Assembly (NCBI RefSeq): GCF_018618415.1
Contig: NZ_JACSMA010000001.1
Coordinates: 558,001-622,000 of the forward strand
DNA: 64,000 bases
From: Exiguobacterium sp. s146
Lineage (GTDB): Bacteria > Bacillota > Bacilli > Exiguobacteriales > Exiguobacteriaceae
Direction of reading: 5' to 3'
Shown piece after piece: positions 24,740 through 33,542 of the stretch. How positions within the stretch are numbered: the stretch's first letter is position 1; each line of letters starts with the position of its first letter. The translations under genes were made by a program, and so were the position numbers. Below the pieces are notes generated by a model, which worked only from the letters and a program-made list of their open reading frames with translations, ran no database searches and had not been told where the DNA came from.

Positions 24740-25447
24740 GTGGCCAAATATCGTCAAATCTATGAGCGCCTCGCCGAGCGGATGAAGACGGGCGAGTATG
24801 CGGCGGAGTCGAAACTACCGTCCGAGACCGAGCTCATGCACGAGTACGAGGCGAGCCGAGGCACGGTCCGGAAAGCGCTCGACTTGCTCCAAGAGCACGG
24901 CTATGTCCGGAAGCATCACGGGAAAGGCGTGTTCGTGCTGCGGCGCGATCAGATCGAGTTCCAGTTCAACGGCATCGTCAGTTTCTCGGAAGTGTATGCC
25001 AGCATGCTCGGCCGCTCGATTCAGACATCGGTCGCCTCGTTCGAGGACATCGAGGCGCCGGCGTGGCTCGCCGAACGGATGAACTTGGCGCCGGGGACAC
25101 GGATGTATCGGATCGAGCGGGTCCGCAACTTCGATGGCGAGAACGTCATCTTGGACGTGAATTATTTCGTCAAAGACCTCGTGCCCGGCCTGACAGAAGA
25201 GATCGCCGCACAATCGATTTACGCCTATGTCGAGCACGAGCTCGGGATGCAAATCAGTTACGCCAAACGAAAGATTGCGGCCGAGGACGTGACCGAGCTC
25301 GACCGGTTGCGGCTCGATCTGCACGATTATGAATATGTCATCGTCATCACGAATGACACGTTCCTTTATGAGGGAAGACAGTTCGAATATACCGAGTCCC
25401 GCCACCGGCTCGACAAGTTCCAGTTCAGCGATCTGGCGCGCCGGTAA
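24740..25447 (+). CDS. treR: Trehalose operon repressor TreR (GntR family)
   Basis: 235 residues. An N-terminal GntR winged helix (KYRQIYERLAERMKTGEY, LPSETELMHEYEASRGTVRK, GKGVFVL) is followed by a UTRA effector domain (FQFNGIVSFSEVY through DKFQFSDLARR), as in B. subtilis TreR, which senses trehalose 6-phosphate. The start is a GTG at 24740 with AGAGGAG upstream. The frame stays open back to 24602 but that part lies in the DegV gene. A terminator separates treR from treP and the operator pair lies in the gap. Confidence 0.92.
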   Translation: MAKYRQIYERLAERMKTGEYAAESKLPSETELMHEYEASRGTVRKALDLLQEHGYVRKHHGKGVFVLRRDQIEFQFNGIVSFSEVYASMLGRSIQTSVASFEDIEAPAWLAERMNLAPGTRMYRIERVRNFDGENVILDVNYFVKDLVPGLTEEIAAQSIYAYVEHELGMQISYAKRKIAAEDVTELDRLRLDLHDYEYVIVITNDTFLYEGRQFEYTESRHRLDKFQFSDLARR

Positions 25448-25477
25448 GGCTCCTTTTTCGAAAGGAGTCTTTTTTTC
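25448..25477 (+). terminator. Terminator of treR
   Basis: GCTCCTTT and AAAGGAGT form the stem, followed by seven T. Confidence 0.85.
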
Positions 25478-25540
25478 GTTTTGAATCAAGGCAAGAGGGA
25501 ACAAAAATACTGAACGCCTGTCACAGAGTTGTCACACCTA

Positions 25541-25588
25541 ACTTATCTATATAAGTTGTTGACATGACTTATATAGATAAGTTAAACT
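25541..25588 (+). promoter_or_regulatory. treP promoter embedded in a double TreR operator
   Basis: ACTTATCTATATAAGT (25541-25556) and its exact reverse complement (25567-25582) flank a 10-base spacer. Each copy is itself nearly palindromic. The consensus -35 TTGACA (25559-25564) lies between them and the second copy fills the promoter spacer; the -10 is about TAAACT (25583-25588). Occupancy would block RNA polymerase. TreR as the ligand is inferred from position. Confidence 0.85.
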
Positions 25589-25616
25589 TTGTTTGTACTC
25601 ATAAGTAACCGTTTTC

Positions 25617-25630
25617 AACAAACGCTTTCA
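25617..25630 (+). promoter_or_regulatory. Candidate cre site upstream of treP
   Basis: The complement reads TGAAAGCGTTTGTT, two mismatches from the CcpA consensus. It sits between the promoter and the ribosome site, as expected for a roadblock. Confidence 0.5.
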
Positions 25631-25649
25631 AACAAAGGAGGCCTACAAT

Positions 25650-27098
25650 ATGAAGGCAGATTATCGTCAAATCGCCGCGGATATCCTAGAAGCCATCGGG
25701 GGCAAGGATAACGTCGACAAAGCGGCACACTGTGTCACACGGCTCCGTCTTTCGTTGAAAGACCAGTCACTCGTCAATGAAGCGAAAGTGAAAGAAGCCG
25801 ATCTCGTCAAAGGGGCATTCGAAAACTCGGGTGTGTACCAGGTCGTCATCGGGGCCGGGGACGTCGAGCGCGTCTATGCCGAGTTCATCAAACTCGCCGG
25901 GCTTGAAGCAGCGACGGTCGCCGAGGTCAAATCGTCAGGCGGCAAGAAGATGAATCCGCTCCAGAAACTTGTCAAAGTCTTCTCGGACGTGTTCATGCCG
26001 ATCATTCCGGCCATCATCGTCGCCGGTCTCTTGATGGGGATTAACAACCTGCTCGCTTCAGAAGGACTGTTCGTCGAAGGTGCGACGCTGATTGAGGAGT
26101 ATCCGAACCTGCAAGGGTTATGGGATCTCGTCAACATGATGGCGAACACGGCGTTCGTCTTCCTGCCAGCCCTCGTCGGTTGGTCGGCGACGAAGCGGTT
26201 CGGCGGCAGCGAAGTGCTCGGGATCGTCATGGGTCTCTTGCTCGTCCACCCAGACCTCTTGAACGCTTGGGGTTACGGACAAGCGGCGCTTGAAGGCGAC
26301 GTTCCGACGTTCAACATCCTCGGCTTGTTCGAGATCGAGAAAGTCGGCTACCAAGGTCAGATTCTTCCGATTTTGGCCGCGGCCTTCATTTTGAGCCATA
26401 TTGAAATCTTCTTGAAAAAACATGTACCGAACGCGATTCAATTGCTCGTCGTGCCGATCACGACGATTGTCATCACTGGTTTCCTCGCCCTCTCGATCGT
26501 CGGACCGCTCACACGCGGCCTCGGTAACGTGATCGCGACGGGAATCGTCAACGTGTTCGAAGCGGTACCGGTCGTCGGGGCACTCCTGTTCGGTCTGCTC
26601 TACGCACCGCTCGTCGTCACGGGAATGCACCACTTGTTCCTCGCCATCGACTTGCAGCTCATCGCGGAGACGAACGGGACGTTCCTCTGGCCGATGCTCG
26701 CCTTGTCGAACATCGCCCAAGGTGCAGCCGCACTCGCCATGTTCCTCGTGTTCAAACACGACGCGAAACAAAAGAGTATGGCGTCCACGTCATCGATCTC
26801 GGCTTTCTTCGGAATCACCGAGCCGGCCATGTTCGGGGTAAACTTGCCGAACAAGTTCCCATTCTACTCGGCGATGATCGGATCAGCCGTCGCGGCAGTG
26901 TTCATCACATTGAACGACGTCCAGGCGTTCGCTGTCGGGGTCGGAGGTCTTCCTGGATTCCTGTCAATCTTCACCGATAAGATTCTCATCTTCATCGTCG
27001 GGATGGTCATCGCCCTCGTCATCCCATTCGTGTTGACGCTCGTCTTGTCGAAGCGTTACATGAAGAAGGGTGAAATCGAACAAAATAAAGTTGCATAA
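25650..27098 (+). CDS. treP: Trehalose PTS permease, EIIBC (TreP)
   Basis: 482 residues. The N-terminal IIB domain (about 1-85) has the phosphorylated Cys in KAAHCVTRLRLSLKD. The IIC domain (about 105-475) has about ten helices and the conserved GITEPAMFGVN loop. There is no C-terminal IIA domain, so a separate IIA must supply phosphate; the free IIA at 9598 is a candidate. It imports trehalose as trehalose 6-phosphate for TreA. AAAGGAGG precedes the ATG. It is controlled by the double operator upstream. Confidence 0.93.
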   Translation: MKADYRQIAADILEAIGGKDNVDKAAHCVTRLRLSLKDQSLVNEAKVKEADLVKGAFENSGVYQVVIGAGDVERVYAEFIKLAGLEAATVAEVKSSGGKKMNPLQKLVKVFSDVFMPIIPAIIVAGLLMGINNLLASEGLFVEGATLIEEYPNLQGLWDLVNMMANTAFVFLPALVGWSATKRFGGSEVLGIVMGLLLVHPDLLNAWGYGQAALEGDVPTFNILGLFEIEKVGYQGQILPILAAAFILSHIEIFLKKHVPNAIQLLVVPITTIVITGFLALSIVGPLTRGLGNVIATGIVNVFEAVPVVGALLFGLLYAPLVVTGMHHLFLAIDLQLIAETNGTFLWPMLALSNIAQGAAALAMFLVFKHDAKQKSMASTSSISAFFGITEPAMFGVNLPNKFPFYSAMIGSAVAAVFITLNDVQAFAVGVGGLPGFLSIFTDKILIFIVGMVIALVIPFVLTLVLSKRYMKKGEIEQNKVA

Positions 27099-27111
27099 GA
27101 AGATGACTGAC

Positions 27112-27141
27112 AAGGGGAGGGACGGAGGTTCTTCCCCTTTT
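27112..27141 (+). terminator. Weak hairpin between treP and treA
   Basis: AAGGGGA and TCCCCTT with a 14-base loop, then a short T-rich stretch. It may lower treA expression relative to treP or stabilise the upstream mRNA. Confidence 0.45.
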
Positions 27142-27181
27142 CCAATTGAAATGAAAACTCTTACAAAAGGAGACTACATCT

Positions 27182-28816
27182 ATGACACAACCAAACTGGC
27201 GCAAATCCGTCGTCTATCAAATCTATCCGAAAAGTTTCTATAGCCCGGAAGGCAATGCCACCGGCTCCATCAAAGGGGTGACGGCGAAACTCGATTACTT
27301 GGCCGAGCTCGGCATCGAATACATCTGGATGACACCGGTCTACAAGTCGCCGCAAAACGACAACGGCTATGACGTCAGCGACTATTACGCGATCGACCCA
27401 TCGTACGGGACGATGGATGACCTTGACGAGCTCGTCCGCGAGGCCGAGGCGCGCGGCATCGGGCTCATGATGGACATCGTCGTCAACCACTCCTCGACCG
27501 AGCACGAATGGTTCCAGAAGTCGCTCGCCGGTGACGCGCGTTATCGCGACTATTACATTTGGCGCAACGAACCGACGAACTGGGAGTCGAAGTTCGGCGG
27601 CAACGCCTGGAAGTATGACGAGGCGAGCGGCCAGTACTACCTCCACTTGTTCGATGTGACCCAGGCCGACTTGAACTGGGAGAACGAACAGATGCGCGAG
27701 GACGTCTATGAGATGATGCGCTTCTGGCGCGATAAGGGCATCAAAGGGTTCCGTCTCGACGTCATCAACTTGATCTCGAAGCAACAGGACTTCCCACAAG
27801 ACGACTCGGACGGCCGCAAGTTCTATACGGACGGGCCGCGCATCCATGAATACTTGAAAGAGATGAACCGCGAGGTGTTCGACGGCCACGACGTCATCAC
27901 GGTCGGCGAGATGTCGTCGACGACGCTCGACCACTGCGTCCGCTACTCGAGTCCGGACGAGCGCGAGCTCAGCATGACGTTCAGCTTCCATCACTTGAAA
28001 GTCGACTATCCGAACGGGGAGAAGTTCGTCGCCGCGCCGTTCGACTTCGTGCAACTGAAAGACATCATGTCGACGTGGCAGGAAGGGATGCACGGCAAGG
28101 GCTGGAACGCCATCTTCTGGTGCAACCACGACCAGCCGCGCGTCGTCAGCCGCTTCGGCAACGACACCGACCATCGCGTCGAGAGCGCGAAGATGCTCGC
28201 GACGGTGCTCCACGGCCTGCAAGGGACGCCGTACATCTATCAAGGCGAAGAGATCGGGATGACGAACCCGGGCTTCGATTCGCTCGACGAGTATCGCGAC
28301 ATCGAGACGCTCAACGTCTACAAGTTGAAGCGTGAACAGGGCGTGTCGCACGAGGACATGATGGCTGCCATCAAACAGAAGTCGCGGGACAATTCGCGGA
28401 CGCCGATGCAGTGGGACGCGACGCCGCACGCCGGCTTCACGAGCGGGACGCCGTGGATCAACGTGGCACCGAACTATGCGGACGTGAACGTCGAGACGGC
28501 ACTCGACGACCCGAACTCTGTGTTCTACCACTACAAGAACTTGATTTCGCTCCGTAAAGAGCTCGACGTCTTGACGGACGGGGATTACACGATTCTCACG
28601 CCGGACGCGCTCGACGTCTGGGCATACACGCGCAAGACGGAGCAGGAGGAAGTGCTCGTCGTCGCCAACTTCTACGGACCGGAGACGACGTACGAGATTC
28701 CGGACGGCTTCACGCATGCCGAGGTCGTCAGCCATAACTATGACGTACCGCAGCTCGACGAGACGACGCTGTCGCTCCGGGCGTACGAGGCGATCATGTT
28801 CTATAAGAAAAAATAA
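27182..28816 (+). CDS. treA: Alpha,alpha-phosphotrehalase (GH13)
   Basis: 544 residues. WRKSVVYQIYPKSF opens the (beta/alpha)8 barrel. The catalytic residues are Asp in GFRLDVIN, Glu in VGEMSS and Asp in NHDQPR. It hydrolyses trehalose 6-phosphate to glucose and glucose 6-phosphate in the cytoplasm (TreA of B. subtilis, TreC of E. coli). AAAAGGAG precedes the ATG. It is the last gene of the treP-treA operon, closed by a terminator at 28822. Confidence 0.95.
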   Translation: MTQPNWRKSVVYQIYPKSFYSPEGNATGSIKGVTAKLDYLAELGIEYIWMTPVYKSPQNDNGYDVSDYYAIDPSYGTMDDLDELVREAEARGIGLMMDIVVNHSSTEHEWFQKSLAGDARYRDYYIWRNEPTNWESKFGGNAWKYDEASGQYYLHLFDVTQADLNWENEQMREDVYEMMRFWRDKGIKGFRLDVINLISKQQDFPQDDSDGRKFYTDGPRIHEYLKEMNREVFDGHDVITVGEMSSTTLDHCVRYSSPDERELSMTFSFHHLKVDYPNGEKFVAAPFDFVQLKDIMSTWQEGMHGKGWNAIFWCNHDQPRVVSRFGNDTDHRVESAKMLATVLHGLQGTPYIYQGEEIGMTNPGFDSLDEYRDIETLNVYKLKREQGVSHEDMMAAIKQKSRDNSRTPMQWDATPHAGFTSGTPWINVAPNYADVNVETALDDPNSVFYHYKNLISLRKELDVLTDGDYTILTPDALDVWAYTRKTEQEEVLVVANFYGPETTYEIPDGFTHAEVVSHNYDVPQLDETTLSLRAYEAIMFYKKK

Positions 28817-28821
28817 GTGCC

Positions 28822-28852
28822 AGGAGGCGTTCCACATGGGCGCCTCCTTTTA
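28822..28852 (+). terminator. Terminator of the tre operon
   Basis: AGGAGGCG (28822-28829) and CGCCTCCT (28841-28848) followed by T4. Confidence 0.85.
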
Positions 28853-28930
28853 GTTGCCGAGAGGCAGACTATCATGGTAGGTTATTCATTAGACGAGGAA
28901 CACAGTCGTGTGACCTTGTAAATTATTTAT

Positions 28931-30331
28931 ATGGAGGTGACCCTCGAGTCTCTCGAGGAACATGTGGACAGGATCTACTCTACACACGTAATAGCTGCCG
29001 GTGGCGGTGGCGGAGAAGTGGAAGGCCCGATTTGGGTATTGTTGTCGTTGGTGGCGTTATTAATCGCGCTCACCGCATTCTTTGTCGGATCGGAGTTCGC
29101 GGTCGTCAAAGTGCGGATGTCGCGACTCGATCAATTGGTGGCGGAAGGGAACAAGTCGGCGATTCTCGCGAAAAAGGTCGCATCGGACCTCGACTATTAC
29201 TTATCGGCGTGTCAGCTCGGCATCACGGTGACGGCGCTCGGACTCGGTTTCCTCGGGGAACCGTCGATCGTACGTTTGCTCACGCCGCTGTTTAACGAGT
29301 TTGATATCCCGGCGTCGCTCGCATCGGTCATCTCGTTCGCCGTCGCGTTCGCGATCGTGACGTTCTTACACGTCGTCATCGGGGAACTCGCACCGAAGAC
29401 GCTCGCGATTCAGTATGCGGAACGGATGACGCTCATCTTCGCCCGACCGTTGTTCTGGTTCGGACGGATCATGTTCCCGTTCATCTGGTTGTTGAACGGG
29501 TCGGCCCGATTGTTGCTCGGCTTGTTCGGCGTCAAACCGGCCGGACATGAGCAAGCACACTCGGAAGAAGAGTTGAAGATCATCATGGCGCAAAGTTTCC
29601 AAAGCGGTGAAATCAACCAGACGGAACTCGCGATGATGCAAAACATCTTCTCGTTCGATCAGCACGTCACGAAAGACGTGATGGTGCCCCGGACGAAAGT
29701 CGAGGCGATTGACATCGAAGCGACGCGGGCCGAAGTGCTCGAGACGTTCGCGGACAGTCAATATACCCGTTACCCGATCACAGAGGACGGCGACAAGGAC
29801 AACTTGATCGGCTACATCAACGTCAAAGAGGTATTGATGGGACTCGCGGTCAGCCCGTCCATCAATCTCACTACTTACGTGAAAGAGCTTCCGGTCGTGC
29901 ATGAAATGACACCTTTGGAAGATACATTGAAACAGATGCGTGAGGCCCGGACCCATATCGCCATCGTCTTGGACGAGTACGGCGGGACGGCCGGTCTCAT
30001 CACGCTCGAAGACTTGCTCGAGGAGATCGTCGGGGAAATCCGCGACGAGTTCGACGAGGACGAGGTCGACCCGATCCATACGGTCGACGACACGACGTAC
30101 GAGATTGATACGCGCGTCTTGCTCGAAGAACTCGAGGAACGGTTCGGCATCACGTTCGAACAGTCCGAAGGCATCGATACGCTCGGCGGTTGGCTCCAAG
30201 TCCACCGCGAAACGCACGAGGTCGGTGACACGCTCGAGTTCGACCGTTACGTCTTGACCGTCATCGAGATGACGGAGAATCACGTGGAGCGGGTGCGACT
30301 CGTCGTCCGTCCTGAAGTCCAAGAGGCATAA
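28931..30331 (+). CDS. CNNM/hemolysin-family membrane protein (start uncertain)
   Basis: 466 residues from the first ATG. A CNNM membrane domain (three or four helices, FFVGSEFAVVKVRMSRLDQL, then LGFLGEPSI and VVIGELAPKTLAIQ) is followed by two CBS repeats (RYPITEDGD to VLMGLAVS, then IAIVLDEYGGTAGLITLEDLLEEIVGE) and a CorC_HlyC C-domain. Relatives such as MpfA/YhdP export magnesium or give cation resistance. The ATG at 28931 has no ribosome site and its first 29 codons use codons rare in this window. A GTG at 29018 gives the N-terminus usual for the family, so the start may be there. A terminator follows. Confidence 0.85.
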   Translation: MEVTLESLEEHVDRIYSTHVIAAGGGGGEVEGPIWVLLSLVALLIALTAFFVGSEFAVVKVRMSRLDQLVAEGNKSAILAKKVASDLDYYLSACQLGITVTALGLGFLGEPSIVRLLTPLFNEFDIPASLASVISFAVAFAIVTFLHVVIGELAPKTLAIQYAERMTLIFARPLFWFGRIMFPFIWLLNGSARLLLGLFGVKPAGHEQAHSEEELKIIMAQSFQSGEINQTELAMMQNIFSFDQHVTKDVMVPRTKVEAIDIEATRAEVLETFADSQYTRYPITEDGDKDNLIGYINVKEVLMGLAVSPSINLTTYVKELPVVHEMTPLEDTLKQMREARTHIAIVLDEYGGTAGLITLEDLLEEIVGEIRDEFDEDEVDPIHTVDDTTYEIDTRVLLEELEERFGITFEQSEGIDTLGGWLQVHRETHEVGDTLEFDRYVLTVIEMTENHVERVRLVVRPEVQEA

Positions 30332-30368
30332 GAAAAAGGTTCATCCGTTGCGGGATGAGCCTTTTTTA
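30332..30368. terminator. Bidirectional terminator
   Basis: AAAAAGG-TCATCC pairs with GGATGA-CCTTTTT with one wobble; T runs on both strands. The minus-strand gene ends inside it. Confidence 0.88.
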
Positions 30369-31109
30369 GTCTTTCATCCGTTGCTTGAGGCGTGCTAACA
30401 GGTGAGGCGAATCGAGGTCACTGTATCGGATTCCTTCTACATAACGTTCGTTGCCGTCGATTGTGATTTGCAACTTTAAAGAATGGAAGGGAAGCTCGTT
30501 CTCGTCGGCGACACGTTTCACGTCCCGCAGTAAAGCGATCACGTCGTCGTATGTATAGGAATCGTCTTTTGCATGAAGGAAGAGTATACCGTAACGCGCG
30601 CCGTAAAATTCAAGGTCGATGGTTTGATCGAGTTGTAAGTCAGTGAACGCATCTCCGTGTGCCACATCGTCACGCCAAGCAGGATCCGAGAGTTCGGTCA
30701 TGAAATCGATACGGTTGGAAAAGGTGGGTGTGATTGTCTGTTGAACGGCAGTGTCATACGCCTCGCTGATGCGCTGATAGGTGTTCTCCTTCGAGACGAC
30801 GTCTTCTTCATAGCTGTCGTCGACGACTTGGCCGCTTCGAGTGATTCGGACGACGAACTCGGTATCGACGCTTGTGTCAGAAGCCATCGTCACATGGTAT
30901 TTTGGGTCGTATAGAGAAAGATACATGACGTCCGCTACGCGAAGCGACAGGTCCGGGTACGTGACATTGACATATTCCTGTGCTGCTTCCATCGCGCGTT
31001 GCTCCGCTTTGTCGCTGCCGTCAAAGACATACCAGCCCCACCATCCTACCAAGAGGACGCCGAGCATGCCTAAACCGGTCAAGATGTTGTGGATGGGTCG
31101 TTTGAACAT
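30366..31109 (-). CDS. Hypothetical membrane-anchored protein
   Basis: 247 residues. A basic start and one hydrophobic helix (NILTGLGMLGVLLVGWWGWY, about residues 7-27) anchor a soluble, acidic domain that is probably outside the cell. I do not recognise the family. A segment like YPDLSLRVADVMYLSLYDPKYHV suggests a small alpha/beta fold. The start at 31109 was chosen for the GAGGAAA just upstream; the frame could extend to 31172. It is divergent from comFA. Confidence 0.7.
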   Translation of the reverse strand: MFKRPIHNILTGLGMLGVLLVGWWGWYVFDGSDKAEQRAMEAAQEYVNVTYPDLSLRVADVMYLSLYDPKYHVTMASDTSVDTEFVVRITRSGQVVDDSYEEDVVSKENTYQRISEAYDTAVQQTITPTFSNRIDFMTELSDPAWRDDVAHGDAFTDLQLDQTIDLEFYGARYGILFLHAKDDSYTYDDVIALLRDVKRVADENELPFHSLKLQITIDGNERYVEGIRYSDLDSPHLLARLKQRMKD

Positions 31110-31292
31110 GACTGTTTCCTCATTTCCAGTAATTGGTCTACTTGGAGTATAGTCGATTGTCTGCTCGTTCACCTCCGTCTACAGCCTGAAATGAGAGGGC
31201 ATCTTGCCGTTAGTCGTCCCCGTTCCATCGACGAACATGACGTGTGGACGTGATGTTCGTCTGCTAGCGTGAACAGAAAAAGGACTGATGTT

Positions 31293-32450
31293 ATGGGTCA
31301 ACTCATCGTAGCACCCGAAGGAACTCCCGCCATCCGCTTCGGCGTCTGCCAGCGCTGTCTGAGCACGGACACGCGTGCCTACACGTGCCATCACGGACCG
31401 TGCCGCTATTGCCGCAACTGCCTCCACCTCGGTCGCGTCTGTCAGTGCGACCGTCTTGCCGAAGCGGAGGTGACAACGCCGGTCGAGCCGACTGACCTCG
31501 TCATGCCGTTCGCGTTGGGCGCGGACCAACAGCGCGTGAGCGCACAGCTCCTTACTTGGTGGGAGACGAAGACGAGCGGGCTCGTCCATGCCGTCTGCGG
31601 GGCGGGCAAGACAGAGATGACGTTCCCGGTCATCGCACGCGCCGTCAATGACGGGAAGCGCGTCCTCATCGTCTCACCGCGCCGTGACGTCGCCATCGAA
31701 TGGGCCGACCGGCTCGAGGCCGCCTTCACCGTCCCGATCACTCGGCGCTACGGCGGTGGGGACAAAGAAACGATTGGCATGATCACCGTCGCGACGGCGC
31801 CGCTGCTCGTGAACTTGCGACATGTGTTCGATTACGTGCTCGTCGACGAGTCCGACGCGTTCCCGTTCGCCTTCGACCTCGCGCTCTGGTGGATGCTCCG
31901 CCGGGCCGGCAAGGGTCTATTTTTGTTCGTGACGGCGACACCGACCGTCTGGCAACGTCAGTTCCCGACGGTGCATCTGTCTCGGCGTTATCACGGCCAC
32001 GACTTGCCCGTGCCTCGGCTCGTCCGTGAGACGGAACAAGCGATTTTTGACTTCTGTCGTCAGTATGAGGCGTGCCCGCGTCTGTTGTTCGTCCCGACGA
32101 AACCGGACCTCGTCCGTTACGGGGAACTGCTCACGGCGAACGGGTTCATCTATCAGGCCGTCTCGGCCGATACGGATGAGCGGACGGACGTGCTCGAGTG
32201 GCTCGAGGCGACGAACGGGGTCGTGCTCGCGACATCGATTTGGGAGCGGGGCATGACCGTCACCGGGGTACATGTCGCCGTCCTAAACAGTTGCCATCCG
32301 CTGTTCACGTCACGCGCCCTCATTCAGATGGCCGGGCGGGCCGGACGAAAACCGGCCGTGCCGACCGGCGACGTCATCTTCTTTTACGAGGAGCGCACGT
32401 TCCGGCAAGACAACGCCATCCGTGAGATTGAGGAGGCGAACCGACGATGA
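31293..32450 (+). CDS. comFA: ComFA, DNA-uptake helicase-like ATPase
   Basis: 385 residues. A Cys-rich zinc region (CQRC, CHHGPCRYCRNC, CQC; residues about 19-57) precedes a superfamily-2 helicase core. Walker A is AVCGAGKTEM, the DEAD-like motif is VDESDAF, motif III VTATPT, and the C-terminal domain has QMAGRAGR. ComFA powers import of transforming single-stranded DNA at the membrane. The ATG at 31293 has AAGGA upstream; a GTG eight codons earlier has no ribosome site. It overlaps comFC by 4 bases. comFB, which lies between them in B. subtilis, is missing. Confidence 0.93.
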   Translation: MGQLIVAPEGTPAIRFGVCQRCLSTDTRAYTCHHGPCRYCRNCLHLGRVCQCDRLAEAEVTTPVEPTDLVMPFALGADQQRVSAQLLTWWETKTSGLVHAVCGAGKTEMTFPVIARAVNDGKRVLIVSPRRDVAIEWADRLEAAFTVPITRRYGGGDKETIGMITVATAPLLVNLRHVFDYVLVDESDAFPFAFDLALWWMLRRAGKGLFLFVTATPTVWQRQFPTVHLSRRYHGHDLPVPRLVRETEQAIFDFCRQYEACPRLLFVPTKPDLVRYGELLTANGFIYQAVSADTDERTDVLEWLEATNGVVLATSIWERGMTVTGVHVAVLNSCHPLFTSRALIQMAGRAGRKPAVPTGDVIFFYEERTFRQDNAIREIEEANRR

Positions 32451-33115
32451 ACTGCCTCGTCTGTCGAAAACCGTTCGCCGTCCCGTGGAGTCCGGCGACG
32501 TTGTTGAAGCGGGACTGGGTCTGTCCGGACTGTGAGAAGATGTTGACGCCGCTGAACGAAGGTTGTCCGCGCTGTGGGCATCCGACCGTGGACAGGGCGA
32601 CTTGTGGCGATTGCGTCCGTTGGCTCGCCCTCGGTCTCGACTTGACCGTCCGTTCGCTTTACGCCTATGACGAGGCGGGCGCGAATTGGCTCCATCGCTA
32701 CAAGTTCGGTGGCGATGTCGTTCTGGCGCATCAGCTGCGCGATGGATTACGCGCGGTGCGGGAACCCGGTGTCGCCTACGTCCCGATACCCCTCAGTGAG
32801 GAACGCTTGCGGACGCGGCGTTTCAATCAGGCGGAGCTGCTCGCCCGGCTGATCGGGCCGACCGAGCAGGTGCTCATCAAAGCCGAGGTTTCGAGTCAGC
32901 GTGAACTTGGGAAAGAAGAAAGGCGGCACCGGATCAATCCGTTCGCTGTACAGCAGTTGCCGCGTTGTGGCAAAATTGTCCTCGTCGATGATGTCTATAC
33001 AACCGGGACGACACTCCATCAGGCGGCGCTCACCCTACGCCGGGCCGGGGCGGAACAAGTTTCTGCTGTTTGCCTGTTCCGGACGCTAAACAAATCAAAA
33101 ATGCGTCCGATATAA
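32447..33115 (+). CDS. comFC: ComFC phosphoribosyltransferase-domain competence protein
   Basis: 222 residues. Two N-terminal zinc-type Cys pairs (CLVC, CPDC and CPRCG, C) precede a double-zinc-ribbon/PRTase fold. The PRPP-binding loop is IVLVDDVYTTGTTLHQ. ComFC is needed for DNA import and interacts with ComFA and DprA in other Firmicutes. The ATG overlaps the comFA stop, so translation is coupled. yvyF starts 14 bases after its stop, so competence and flagellar genes appear to share a transcript, as in B. subtilis. Confidence 0.93.
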   Translation: MNCLVCRKPFAVPWSPATLLKRDWVCPDCEKMLTPLNEGCPRCGHPTVDRATCGDCVRWLALGLDLTVRSLYAYDEAGANWLHRYKFGGDVVLAHQLRDGLRAVREPGVAYVPIPLSEERLRTRRFNQAELLARLIGPTEQVLIKAEVSSQRELGKEERRHRINPFAVQQLPRCGKIVLVDDVYTTGTTLHQAALTLRRAGAEQVSAVCLFRTLNKSKMRPI

Positions 33116-33128
33116 AGGGCAGAGGTGA

Positions 33129-33518
33129 ATGACTGTGGAAGCAACAACTTGTCAAACGTGCGGACGGCTGTTCATGAAACAAGGCCGCTCGCCATACTGC
33201 CCATCCTGCGCGGAAGTCGATTTCCAAAACTTCTTAAAAGTCCGGGACTTCATCCGCGAACCCGCCAACAAACAGACGACAATCGGAGCCCTCGTCGAAG
33301 CGACGAACGTCTCCGAACTTGATATCACGCGATATATCCATGAAGGACGCTTGATCATCAAGGACAACCCGTCACTGAACATCGCCTGCGTGCGTTGCGG
33401 CAATCCGACGAACCAAGGAAAGGTATGCGCGGACTGTCAGACCGACATGCAGCAAGAACTGAAAGGGCTACAAGCCAGCGTCACGAAACAAAGCGTTCGC
33501 GCTTATCGTTTGGATTAA
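33129..33518 (+). CDS. yvyF: YvyF flagellar-operon zinc-ribbon protein
   Basis: 129 residues. CQTCGRLF with CPSC and, later, CVRCG with CADC give two zinc-ribbon pairs. An HTH-like MerR segment lies between them (TIGALVEATNVSELDITRYIHEGRL). This is the YvyF family, found only in flagellar operons; a regulatory role is suspected but unproven. GGCAGAGGTG precedes the ATG. It is followed by flgM. Confidence 0.9.
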   Translation: MTVEATTCQTCGRLFMKQGRSPYCPSCAEVDFQNFLKVRDFIREPANKQTTIGALVEATNVSELDITRYIHEGRLIIKDNPSLNIACVRCGNPTNQGKVCADCQTDMQQELKGLQASVTKQSVRAYRLD

Positions 33519-33542
33519 CAACTGAGAAGAGGGGGGACACGT

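Noticed and set aside
27161-28837. 558-codon minus-strand frame opposite treA
   Set aside because: It is the mirror of a GC-rich gene with strong third-position bias; the plus strand encodes a complete GH13 enzyme.
28860-29017. M-box or yybP-ykoY riboswitch before the CNNM gene
   Set aside because: The conserved core sequences I recall for both classes are not found; only local hairpins are present.
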